IMG/VR virus record: IMGVR_UViG_3300026571_000427
Span: 26,062-90,061 of that record
Source of the DNA: a virus
Direction: 5' to 3' (one strand)
DNA length: 64,000 nt
Within the stretch, counting starts at the first letter, position 1. Every line of letters starts with the position of its first letter. This document shows, piece after piece, positions 57,527-64,000 of this stretch. The position numbers and the translations under genes were made by a program. Below the pieces are notes generated by a model. It had not been told where the DNA came from, ran no database searches, and saw only the letters and a program-made list of their open reading frames with translations.

Positions 57527-59491
57527 ATGTCTTACGCTACAAGGGCGCTTGCTGTAGCGTCTGCTCTTTTAATGGGGGCATCAACAGCAGCATTAGCAGA
57601 AACAATATCTGGAACAGATTTCGAGACTGGAGATACTTCAGGATGGAATACTGGAACTCAAACAGGAACATTAGATGCCACAATCGACGGAGGAGGAACT
57701 GGTGTTAGTGTCGTAGATAATCCAGTTATCTTTAATGCCGGTTCTTTCCCAGCACAAGGAAGTCCAACATTACAAGATGGTTCTCCTAATCCATATTACG
57801 CACCCGCAGTAACACCAACCACTTGGGAGTTTGCTCCTTACGGAACCGCAGGTGCAGCACTACAACCAAATGGACAGCAAACATTCGACCAGGCAACAGA
57901 AGCACTTGGTTTAACCGCAGAACAAAATCAAGCAATAAGAGACCTTCTTATTCAACAGCAACAAGCATCTGGACTTGGAAATCCAAATCCTACTGATGCT
58001 GCTTGGATTACAAAATCAGTCACTTTGGAGACTGGAAAAGTTTATACAATGTCTTGGAACTACATTGGAACGGACTATGTTCCTTTCAATGATGGTTCTA
58101 TTACTTCACTTGTTTATCAAGGAACTGGAACTTCTCCATCAGTAACAGTTAATAACCAACTTCAAAACTATGCATTACTTGGATTTACTAATCCAGGAAC
58201 TGGTGATTATTCAACAGGTTCTTTTGGTTCTACTGGATGGCAGTATTCAACTTATCAAGTAGGTGCTAATGGTGATTATCTCTTGGGATTTGCAGTATTC
58301 AACCTTGGAGATACCGCACTATCACCAGTTCTTTTAGTTGATAGTCAACCTGGAACTACAACAGCAAATGGTGAAGAATTCACTCCTGTTGCTCCAAATA
58401 ATCCAGATGCTCCATCTGTTGATGAGGTAGCACCAACTCCAACTCCTACACCAGAGCCAACTCCTGAACCACAACCACCAACATTATTAAACTCTGTGAC
58501 TGTTCCTGCACCAGGACTTCCAGTTGTTGTTACCACAGAAGTAACTCATAAGGCATCTGAGAAGGATGGAGTTCAAAAGATTAGAAGAGACTTTGCAACC
58601 ACAACTCAAACTCCTTTATTAAGACAGGATACTTATAGTGATGGAACCGTTGTAGCATCATTACTTCTTTCTGTTGATATTGAAAATAATCATGATGTTC
58701 TTTCTGGACGCACTGACCAGCATGAAGTTTTAGATAAGATTGGTGGTGGATTACAAAATCTGTTTATTTACGAACCAACTGAACCAACCACAGACAGAGT
58801 AAGAGTATTCAATAACAACTATTATGCCTGGTCTTCTGGTGATTATGGATACAATGGTAAGACTTTAATCATTGGTGGTGGATTAGAGATTGATATTAAA
58901 CCAACCTGGACTATAGGTGGTCAATATAATAATATGAACATTGATTTGGGTGGTGTTGATAGTACTTCTAAACTCCTCAAAAATCATTATGGAATATTCA
59001 ATATGTTCCGTGGAAATACATTCTCACTCTTAACAAATGCTGGATACTCCCAGAACAAATATAATGTATCCAGAAATGTTCAGAGTGTCTTCAATAATGA
59101 AAGTTCAACAGAAGGAAAAGAGTGGTTTGTAAATAACAGACTATTCTGGCATCTCAATAAGAATGTAACTCCATTTGTTGGATACACTGTTGGTAACTAT
59201 CAGAGAGATGGATTTACTGAGAAAGGTTCTATTCAATCCAGAAGAACTGTTGATGCTATAAACAAAACTTCACATTCTGGTGAGGTAGGTCTAAATATTT
59301 CACACCGTTTTGGTGGAAAGAAAAAGGATTTATTTGGAGTAACTATTGGTGGTTCTTATGAAACCAGTGGAATGATTGAAGCATCTGCTTCTGTTGATTA
59401 TAAGGAAATGGTTATTATTGAAGGAATACATCAAATTAATGATGGAGTTTCTAACACAGCAGTATCTGCAAAACTTAAATTTAAGTTCTGA
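57527..59491 (+). CDS. Secreted protein with predicted C-terminal beta-barrel (autotransporter-like)
   Basis: 654 residues. Signal peptide (ATRALAVASALLMGASTAAL then A). The N-terminal 280 residues form a beta-rich passenger (ISGTDFETGDTSGWNTGTQT, YTMSWNYIGTDYVPFNDGSI), followed by a P/T/E linker (PTPTPTPEPTPEPQPP). The C-terminal 270 residues alternate hydrophobic and polar residues and end in KLKFKF, as outer-membrane barrels do (AGYSQNKYNVSRNV, FVGYTVGNYQRDGF). The layout is that of a type V autotransporter. No specific family is recognised, so the name is by architecture. Confidence 0.72.
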   Translation: MSYATRALAVASALLMGASTAALAETISGTDFETGDTSGWNTGTQTGTLDATIDGGGTGVSVVDNPVIFNAGSFPAQGSPTLQDGSPNPYYAPAVTPTTWEFAPYGTAGAALQPNGQQTFDQATEALGLTAEQNQAIRDLLIQQQQASGLGNPNPTDAAWITKSVTLETGKVYTMSWNYIGTDYVPFNDGSITSLVYQGTGTSPSVTVNNQLQNYALLGFTNPGTGDYSTGSFGSTGWQYSTYQVGANGDYLLGFAVFNLGDTALSPVLLVDSQPGTTTANGEEFTPVAPNNPDAPSVDEVAPTPTPTPEPTPEPQPPTLLNSVTVPAPGLPVVVTTEVTHKASEKDGVQKIRRDFATTTQTPLLRQDTYSDGTVVASLLLSVDIENNHDVLSGRTDQHEVLDKIGGGLQNLFIYEPTEPTTDRVRVFNNNYYAWSSGDYGYNGKTLIIGGGLEIDIKPTWTIGGQYNNMNIDLGGVDSTSKLLKNHYGIFNMFRGNTFSLLTNAGYSQNKYNVSRNVQSVFNNESSTEGKEWFVNNRLFWHLNKNVTPFVGYTVGNYQRDGFTEKGSIQSRRTVDAINKTSHSGEVGLNISHRFGGKKKDLFGVTIGGSYETSGMIEASASVDYKEMVIIEGIHQINDGVSNTAVSAKLKFKF

Positions 59492-59557
59492 AATCCTAAA
59501 TAACAAAGACACTTCATCAAAAGACTGATGGATAATCCAAATAAAAGAGAAAAGTGT

Positions 59558-59872
59558 ATGAGTACTGTTATTCGTATAGCGATTTTGGGTTGGTCCGCTG
59601 CTCTTCTTACTGCCAGTTATGCTGGGGCTCTATCTAAGATGGATCCTACTTTTATTGCTACTGTATTCACAGCATCTGCTGCAACTTTCGGTATTAATAC
59701 AATGAAGAAGGGTGGCGATGAAGATGAGAAGAAAGAAGAACCACGCAGAGAAGTTGTAGTAGAACCTACTCCAGAACCACCAGCACCAGAAGTTGCTGCT
59801 GAACCAACTCTTGAAGAAAGAGTTGAAGCACTTGAAGAAGGTCAAGTACAACCTCGCACAGGTGGCGCATAA
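59558..59872 (+). CDS. Holin-like membrane protein
   Basis: 104 residues from the ATG at 59558 (AAAAGAGAAAAG upstream; an ATG at 59528 would add ten residues). Two hydrophobic helices (about 4-27 and 32-48) and a highly charged C-terminal tail (GGDEDEKKEEPRREVVVEPT) fit a class II holin, and the endolysin lies 2 kb upstream. The role is inferred. Confidence 0.6.
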   Translation: MSTVIRIAILGWSAALLTASYAGALSKMDPTFIATVFTASAATFGINTMKKGGDEDEKKEEPRREVVVEPTPEPPAPEVAAEPTLEERVEALEEGQVQPRTGGA

Positions 59873-59988
59873 TGGCAAAGTCAGCAAACAAAGGTAAGAA
59901 AGGTTCGGCAGGTTCTGCTAATAACAAAAAGCAGAATTCTGGCAATGCGAACGCCAAAAAGGCAAAGAATGGTGGAAAGAAAAAATGA
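59872..59988 (+). CDS. 38-residue very basic peptide
   Basis: Almost only K, N, A, G and S (MAKSANKGKKGSAGSANNKK and on, ending GGKKK). It starts at the last A of the previous stop and overlaps the next gene by 4 bases. Looks like a nucleic-acid-binding or charge-neutralising peptide. Confidence 0.55.
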   Translation: MAKSANKGKKGSAGSANNKKQNSGNANAKKAKNGGKKK

Positions 59989-60164
59989 TTGAATTTGTTA
60001 CTTTGGTGGTTGTTGGTCATGTGTTAGTTGGACCTAACTTATGTCAAACTGATTTTTTAAGTGATAATCAAATTTACACATTTATATACCAATGCCAAGA
60101 GAATGGAACACTCCAAAACGAGAGTGTTGGAATGCTCCCATCCACCAAATACTCAAAGCTATAG
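59985..60164 (+). CDS. Small exported or membrane protein
   Basis: 59 residues starting MIEFVTLVVVGHVLVGPNLC, a short hydrophobic N-terminus, followed by a polar tail with a second cysteine. Similar small proteins occur in other cyanophages as far as I recall. It overlaps both neighbours. Confidence 0.6.
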   Translation: MIEFVTLVVVGHVLVGPNLCQTDFLSDNQIYTFIYQCQENGTLQNESVGMLPSTKYSKL

Positions 60165-60292
60165 ATAATCACACCCGTCTTCATATGGAGACGGGTGATT
60201 TTTGGCATGAAGAACAGGCCCAGATCTTGAGAAAATATGTCAAAGATTTGAAAATCTGGATTCATAAACAAGAAGGATGGTGGGATGAATGA
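60092..60292 (+). CDS. Conserved small cyanophage protein
   Basis: 66 residues, rich in W, H and basic residues (MPREWNTPKRECWNAPIHQI, LKIWIHKQEGWWDE). It overlaps the neighbours by 73 and 4 bases. Function unknown. Confidence 0.68.
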   Translation: MPREWNTPKRECWNAPIHQILKAIDNHTRLHMETGDFWHEEQAQILRKYVKDLKIWIHKQEGWWDE

Positions 60293-61035
60293 AAAAAATT
60301 CTCACAGCAATTAGTTTATCATTAGCATTGATTTCTCCAGTAGCAGCAGAATCAATAATTAAAACACAACCAACTGTAAAACCTTATAGTTTATCAGCAA
60401 TGGGTTGTATGATACTTTTGGAATGTACTGAAGGAGTAGAAAGACTTACAGTAGATTCTGAATTACTAAAAGATCCAGACTTTGATCCATTTAGAGAAGA
60501 ACTAAAAGCAATCATTGCAGGACTTGATAAACTTGGAGTTCCTGTTTATGTTGCACCAGAAAGATATTTCACACCAAGGACAGTAGGATTATATAAACCA
60601 GAATATAATCGTTTCTTTGTAAATGAAACTCTTCTTAAAGATCCTAGAGAGTTTCTAGGAACAATGAGACACGAAGGATGGCATACAGTTCAAGACTGTA
60701 TGGGTGGTGGATTAAAAACATCTTTTATGGCACAGGTTCATCAAGATAGTGAGATCCCTGCCTGGGTTATGAAATCTACAAGATTGACTTATGAAACGAT
60801 GGGTCAAGGTCGTGCAGTTCCTTGGGAAGCAGATGCTAACTGGGCAGAAGAACAATCAAATGTCACTGCAGAAAAGTTAGAAATGTGTGCTAAGGGTCCA
60901 CTGTGGGAACAGATGAGACCAACTCCAATGACAATGGATTGGCTGATTGGTTGTGGATGGATGAAACCACAAGAGGGTAAGTATCCATATTATCCAAACA
61001 AGAAAGCAGAATATTGTGTAGAAGGTAAGTTTTAA
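60289..61035 (+). CDS. Secreted HExxH metalloprotease-like protein
   Basis: 248 residues. Signal peptide MKKILTAISLSLALISPVAA. FLGTMRHEGWHTVQDCMGGG contains H-E-x-x-H; WEADANWAE about 60 residues on may give the third zinc ligand. Four or more cysteines (MGCMILLEC, VQDC, C near the end) suggest disulfides in the periplasm. Proteolytic activity is inferred from the motif only. Substrate could be the host wall or outer-membrane proteins. Confidence 0.75.
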   Translation: MKKILTAISLSLALISPVAAESIIKTQPTVKPYSLSAMGCMILLECTEGVERLTVDSELLKDPDFDPFREELKAIIAGLDKLGVPVYVAPERYFTPRTVGLYKPEYNRFFVNETLLKDPREFLGTMRHEGWHTVQDCMGGGLKTSFMAQVHQDSEIPAWVMKSTRLTYETMGQGRAVPWEADANWAEEQSNVTAEKLEMCAKGPLWEQMRPTPMTMDWLIGCGWMKPQEGKYPYYPNKKAEYCVEGKF

Positions 61036-61187
61036 TGAGCGACTTTCCTTGGGGAGTAATTATAATATTGGGGTCTGGTCTTATCTTTACTTTATATGTA
61101 ATCTACTACATATTACGATTAGCACACGAGGAAATGAAAAATGAAGAACCTAGCAATCATTCTGTCAACAACAAGTCTTCTCATTAG
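61035..61187 (+). CDS. Small membrane protein
   Basis: 50 residues with a single transmembrane helix (WGVIIILGSGLIFTLYVIYY) and a polar C-terminal tail (HEEMKNEEPSNHSVNNKSSH). It overlaps the next gene by 47 bases in another frame. The pair of nested small membrane proteins near lysis genes recalls i-spanin/o-spanin layouts, but no lipobox is visible. Confidence 0.55.
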   Translation: MSDFPWGVIIILGSGLIFTLYVIYYILRLAHEEMKNEEPSNHSVNNKSSH

Positions 61188-61353
61188 TGGAGCACTTTGC
61201 TATGGTGCTTATGTGACTTATAAAAAAGCGGAAGCAATTTTAAACAACCCAGAACAGTTCGTTGGTAAGGTTGTGGAGAATCAAGTGAATAAAGCATTTG
61301 AGAAACTACCAATTCCCAAACTAAATACTGGGAGTATTAAGTTTCCTTTCTAA
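61141..61353 (+). CDS. Small exported or membrane protein
   Basis: 70 residues. N-terminal hydrophobic helix (LAIILSTTSLLISGALCYGA) then a helical segment (YKKAEAILNNPEQFVGKVVE) and a P-rich end. Its start lies inside the previous gene. It overlaps the nuclease gene by 1 base. Confidence 0.6.
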   Translation: MKNLAIILSTTSLLISGALCYGAYVTYKKAEAILNNPEQFVGKVVENQVNKAFEKLPIPKLNTGSIKFPF

Positions 61354-61793
61354 TGGCAGACAAAGACCCGTATATCTATAGAATCAAATCAGTATATAAG
61401 GTAGTAGATGGCGACACTATTGATGCTGCTATTGACCTTGGGTTTGATATCTCCCTTACTAAACGAATTCGTCTTGCTGGTGTCGATACCCCAGAGAGCA
61501 GAACAACTGATGCTAAAGAAAAGGCACTTGGTCTTGAAGTTAAAGAATGGCTCAAGAAAAAGTTAGAAGGTCAAACTGACATTATTGTCAAAACAGAACT
61601 CCCAGATTCTACCGAAAAGTACGGAAGAATTCTTGGACATTTGTTTATTGGGGATGCTGAAGTATCCGCAGTCAATAAAAAGAAATCAGTCAATCAAATG
61701 ATGATTGATGAAGGATTTGCTTGGGAATATTCTGGTGGCACTAAAAAGAAAGATTTTGCTCTATTAGAATCAAAAAGACAAGCGAGCAGATAA
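61353..61793 (+). CDS. Staphylococcal-nuclease-like protein (thermonuclease family)
   Basis: 146 residues. VYKVVDGDTIDAAIDLGF, KRIRLAGVDTPESRT, EKYGRILGHLFIG and MIDEGFAWEY are the SNase motifs, with the catalytic R-D-E triad largely conserved. It has no signal peptide, so it acts in the cell or with the particle. The last 24 bases overlap the end of the convergent - strand gene. Known in several cyanophages. Confidence 0.88.
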   Translation: MADKDPYIYRIKSVYKVVDGDTIDAAIDLGFDISLTKRIRLAGVDTPESRTTDAKEKALGLEVKEWLKKKLEGQTDIIVKTELPDSTEKYGRILGHLFIGDAEVSAVNKKKSVNQMMIDEGFAWEYSGGTKKKDFALLESKRQASR

Positions 61794-62654
61794 TTTCTTA
61801 GCAATCTTTTTAGGAGGGGCATAGAGAGACTTAAATCTTTCTTGCCCCTCTTTTGTGAATTTATCTTTTACTGGTTCATCAATAATCACTTTATTCTCAA
61901 TTTCATATAGGGTATTCTTTTCAATCTCATCACGGATATATTGTTCTACATTATCTGTTTGTGCAACAAGTCTTGTTCCCTCTGATGAATATTCAAAAAT
62001 ATCAATATGACCTGCTTCTGCCATCACATAATGGAGAACAGGTTTAACTTGTTTGATTTTAATTTTAAACTTATTCTTTGTTGCTTCTTTGATAAATGGT
62101 TCAGCAGCATTCTTCAATACATTTAAAACTGCTGTGGATGCCATTGTAGCAGCAGTTGTGACTACTGCGACAGCACCAGCCGTAGCAACAAGAGAAGGGT
62201 CAGGTAAATTAATATCGACACCATAAACAGAAAATGTTGGTTGTGGTTTATCTGCTGGAACTTCTGCAACTGGAGTAACAACAGGAGTTTGAGTAGGGGG
62301 GGTTTGAGCAACCTGAGGCAGTTGAGGTGGGGGGGTAGTATCAGGCAACCCCCTTGTTTTTTCTTGTTGTTCTGTTGCTTGTTTTTCACGCTCTGCTTTT
62401 ACAGCAGCATCAAACTCTGCTTGAGTTGGAACATTAATAACTGGATATTTAATCGTAGTATTTGGGGCATCAATAACAGGAACTTCAAGACCACGAACAA
62501 CAGGTGCTTCTACAGAACGAACATTTGGTCTATCTATAGTTGAGATTATAGATGGACCAGATATTCTGTTGATACTTGCACTCGGTATGTTAATCGGATT
62601 ATTTCCGATTATTTGCCTTAAGTTTGGATTATCAATAGGTTGTATTGGTTCCAT
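61770..62654 (-). CDS. Proline-rich late protein, - strand
   Basis: 294 residues from the ATG at 62654, with GAGG 9 bases before it; ATG 62663 and TTG 62669 are alternatives. Residues about 1-75 form short P-containing repeats (NNPINIPSASINRISGPSII), followed by a Q/P/T linker, an alanine-rich hydrophobic stretch (SLVATAGAVAVVTTAATMAS) and a basic C-terminal domain (KFKIKIKQVKPVLHYVMAEA). It resembles virion-associated proteins. Convergent with the nuclease gene; overlaps the next - strand gene by 23 bases. Confidence 0.72.
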   Translation of the reverse strand: MEPIQPIDNPNLRQIIGNNPINIPSASINRISGPSIISTIDRPNVRSVEAPVVRGLEVPVIDAPNTTIKYPVINVPTQAEFDAAVKAEREKQATEQQEKTRGLPDTTPPPQLPQVAQTPPTQTPVVTPVAEVPADKPQPTFSVYGVDINLPDPSLVATAGAVAVVTTAATMASTAVLNVLKNAAEPFIKEATKNKFKIKIKQVKPVLHYVMAEAGHIDIFEYSSEGTRLVAQTDNVEQYIRDEIEKNTLYEIENKVIIDEPVKDKFTKEGQERFKSLYAPPKKIAKKLSARLSF

Positions 62655-63210
62655 TGACCACATCCTCAACTCTTGGGTACTTCACAACAATATCTTCACA
62701 AACTTTGTAGTAAGGACTATCAGGATGGAACATAATTCCTGCTTTGTATGCTTCACCACATTTTAATAATCTTACAAGTTCAAAATCTAATCTTGCTTTA
62801 TCAGCTTCGGCTTGTTGTCTTGAGATTTCAACTCTTGCTCTTGATTTGCAGAGTTCTTGTAAAGAACCATCTAAGGGAATATTAAATCCCATAGATAATC
62901 CAGCATTTCCAGAATAAGATGAAAACTGTTCTGGATCTTGACTAGCATTACCATTACCAATAATAAATGGTGCCAGGGAAAATGTTGGTCCTTGACAAGA
63001 AACACCAGCACCAAATGTATTCATAGCATAAGGGCCCTGAAGCACTTGAACTGCCTGGTTTGTTACATTACCAGTAGCAGATGCTGAAGGTCCTGCGATG
63101 TTTGTATTTGATGGAGCTTGCTGAGCAAATGCAGTCCCTGTTGAAATTATTGCGTAAAGACAGAGATTGATGTAGTAGTTGATTGAGTTTCTGTGGTGCG
63201 ATCTATCCAT
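62632..63210 (-). CDS. Exported protein, unknown, - strand
   Basis: 192 residues. N-terminus with hydrophobic core (INLCLYAIISTGTAFA) then AQQAPS fits a signal peptide. The body is N/G/S-rich (NTNIAGPSASATGNVTNQAV) and a helical C-terminal half (RVEISRQQAEADKARLDFEL) has several cysteines. Its ATG at 63210 lies 64 bases inside the upstream gene. Function unknown. Confidence 0.65.
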   Translation of the reverse strand: MDRSHHRNSINYYINLCLYAIISTGTAFAQQAPSNTNIAGPSASATGNVTNQAVQVLQGPYAMNTFGAGVSCQGPTFSLAPFIIGNGNASQDPEQFSSYSGNAGLSMGFNIPLDGSLQELCKSRARVEISRQQAEADKARLDFELVRLLKCGEAYKAGIMFHPDSPYYKVCEDIVVKYPRVEDVVNGTNTTY

Positions 63211-63512
63211 GTTTCTTTTGCCACTCCAGGTCCGAGATAGGTTTCACTGAACTGGAATGGAGCACCAGGAGTTGTAATACTATAATTTGTATCCTTAGTA
63301 GGATTTCCAGGAATGTTGATGTTCGTACCAGTTACAGTATAAGATTCACCAGTTGTATATTCAACTTGGCGGATTGCTTCTACAATTCTTGTTGTAGATT
63401 CTGTTGTTGCATTGATTGTGCCTCTAGTAAAATTAGGCACAACGCTCTCAGCATAAACGGGAGTACAAATGACTCCCGTTGCTAAAAGCAAAACGGGAGT
63501 TAAATGTCTCAT
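63147..63512 (-). CDS. Small exported protein, paralogue of the next, - strand
   Basis: 121 residues. Signal peptide MRHLTPVLLLATGVICTPVY then A. SYTVTGTNINIPGNPTKDTN, YSITTPGAPFQFSETYLGPG aligns with the neighbouring protein at 63509. T/S/N-rich and beta-prone. It overlaps both neighbours. Confidence 0.7.
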   Translation of the reverse strand: MRHLTPVLLLATGVICTPVYAESVVPNFTRGTINATTESTTRIVEAIRQVEYTTGESYTVTGTNINIPGNPTKDTNYSITTPGAPFQFSETYLGPGVAKETWIDRTTETQSTTTSISVFTQ

Positions 63513-63970
63513 TTGAATACACTCAGTTCAATGGACCTTTGAGCAGTAGCACTTGTTCCAGCACCACCAGCAGTAACAGTAGGAACACCAGTTGGTGAAA
63601 GAGTACCTGCAAGAGTTCCTTTCTCACCACCAACTTGAGTTACACTATCTCCGTAGAGATTTGGTGTTCCAATAACACCGTTAGTAACTGTTTGAGTATT
63701 AACTGGAGTATCAGCAGCATTGAAACTTTCAGAGAAAGTAAATGCTTGACCTGGAGTATTAATGTCATAGGTTCCAGCACCACCAACACCTCCAAAGGAT
63801 GTTGCTTGGATATTGGTTCCTGACGCCGAATAGGAAGCACCAATTCGAGTTGATTGAACTGCGGCACCATCAACTTTCAATTGAACGGAATCAGTGATTT
63901 TTGATGTAATTTCAGCAGCATTAACTGGGATTGCGAAGAATAACGAAAAGGCTAATAGAAGTCTTTTCAT
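63509..63970 (-). CDS. Small exported protein, - strand
   Basis: 153 residues. Signal peptide MKRLLLAFSLFFAIPVNA. SYSASGTNIQATSFGGVGGA then YDINTPGQAFTFSESFNAA is the block shared with the gene at 63147. First gene of the - strand unit within the window; its promoter is to the right, near or beyond 63971-64000. The secreted, beta-rich pair could be a surface structure; function unknown. Confidence 0.7.
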   Translation of the reverse strand: MKRLLLAFSLFFAIPVNAAEITSKITDSVQLKVDGAAVQSTRIGASYSASGTNIQATSFGGVGGAGTYDINTPGQAFTFSESFNAADTPVNTQTVTNGVIGTPNLYGDSVTQVGGEKGTLAGTLSPTGVPTVTAGGAGTSATAQRSIELSVFK

Positions 63971-64000
63971 TTTCTTATTGTTGTGATAAACACTCCAGGC

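Overview
The window is part of the genome of a T4-like cyanophage (a myovirus of marine Synechococcus or Prochlorococcus). The evidence is a T4-type replication block in the usual order (gp44, gp62, RegA, gp43 polymerase, UvsX, gp41 helicase, later gp61 primase and NrdA/NrdB), T4-type late promoters (TATAAATA), sigma70-type promoters, and typical cyanophage host-like genes: mazG, hsp20, gnd, two high-light-inducible proteins, a plant-type ferredoxin, peroxiredoxin and pstS. No psbA or psbD lies in this window. The sequence is AT-rich and almost every gene is on the + strand; only the last 2.2 kb is transcribed from the - strand.

Layout. 1-9000: replication and regulation genes, with a free-standing GIY-YIG endonuclease and a tandem pair of small paralogous proteins upstream of the polymerase. 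9000-17000: late, probably virion-associated proteins with low-complexity linkers and shuffled modules, a PD-(D/E)XK-like candidate, an NMNAT-like nucleotidyltransferase, a coiled-coil/TM protein and a tRNA-Ala. 17000-22600: primase, ribonucleotide reductase, a SegE-like nuclease and small ORFs. 22600-25800: a tail-lysozyme-like wall hydrolase behind a structured leader, a second GIY-YIG endonuclease and a basic protein with an HNH-like C-terminus. 25800-31100: a tRNA region (13 tRNAs here, 14 in the window) with its own promoters. Three of its inter-tRNA spacers fold into structured RNAs, and an HNH endonuclease, a Dps-like protein, gnd and an orphan Phd/YefM-like antitoxin are interspersed.

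31100-32540: small conserved phage genes and a 2OG-Fe(II) oxygenase. 32540-50318: a leader RNA with two near-identical hairpins and a terminator precedes a 17.6-kb run of 21 head-to-tail genes. These encode a GDP-mannose epimerase-type SDR, two more SDR epimerases, a nucleotide-sugar dehydrogenase, about ten glycosyltransferases (including three GT11 fucosyltransferase-like), about five SAM methyltransferases and an NAD synthetase. 50400-54250: an SLH-OprB type outer-membrane porin, S-adenosylhomocysteine hydrolase and PstS. 54300-55900: HLIPs, ferredoxin and peroxiredoxin. 55900-61800: a C39-like peptidase and a GH24 lysozyme that share one N-terminal domain, a secreted protein with a predicted C-terminal beta-barrel, a holin-like protein, a secreted HExxH protein and a staphylococcal-nuclease-like protein. 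61770-63970: four - strand genes, three with signal peptides.

How the parts fit (inference): the phage appears to carry an envelope-remodelling programme of glycan synthesis, porin and a second outer-membrane barrel, supported by cofactor genes (NadE for NAD-dependent epimerases and dehydrogenase, AhcY to remove the SAH made by the methyltransferases). Transcription appears to be organised in short units where an intrinsic terminator and a sigma70 promoter share the same bases. The three homing-type endonucleases that have late promoters share a further arrangement: inverted-repeat arms flank the late promoter so that only read-through RNA can form the hairpin, as known for I-TevI of T4.
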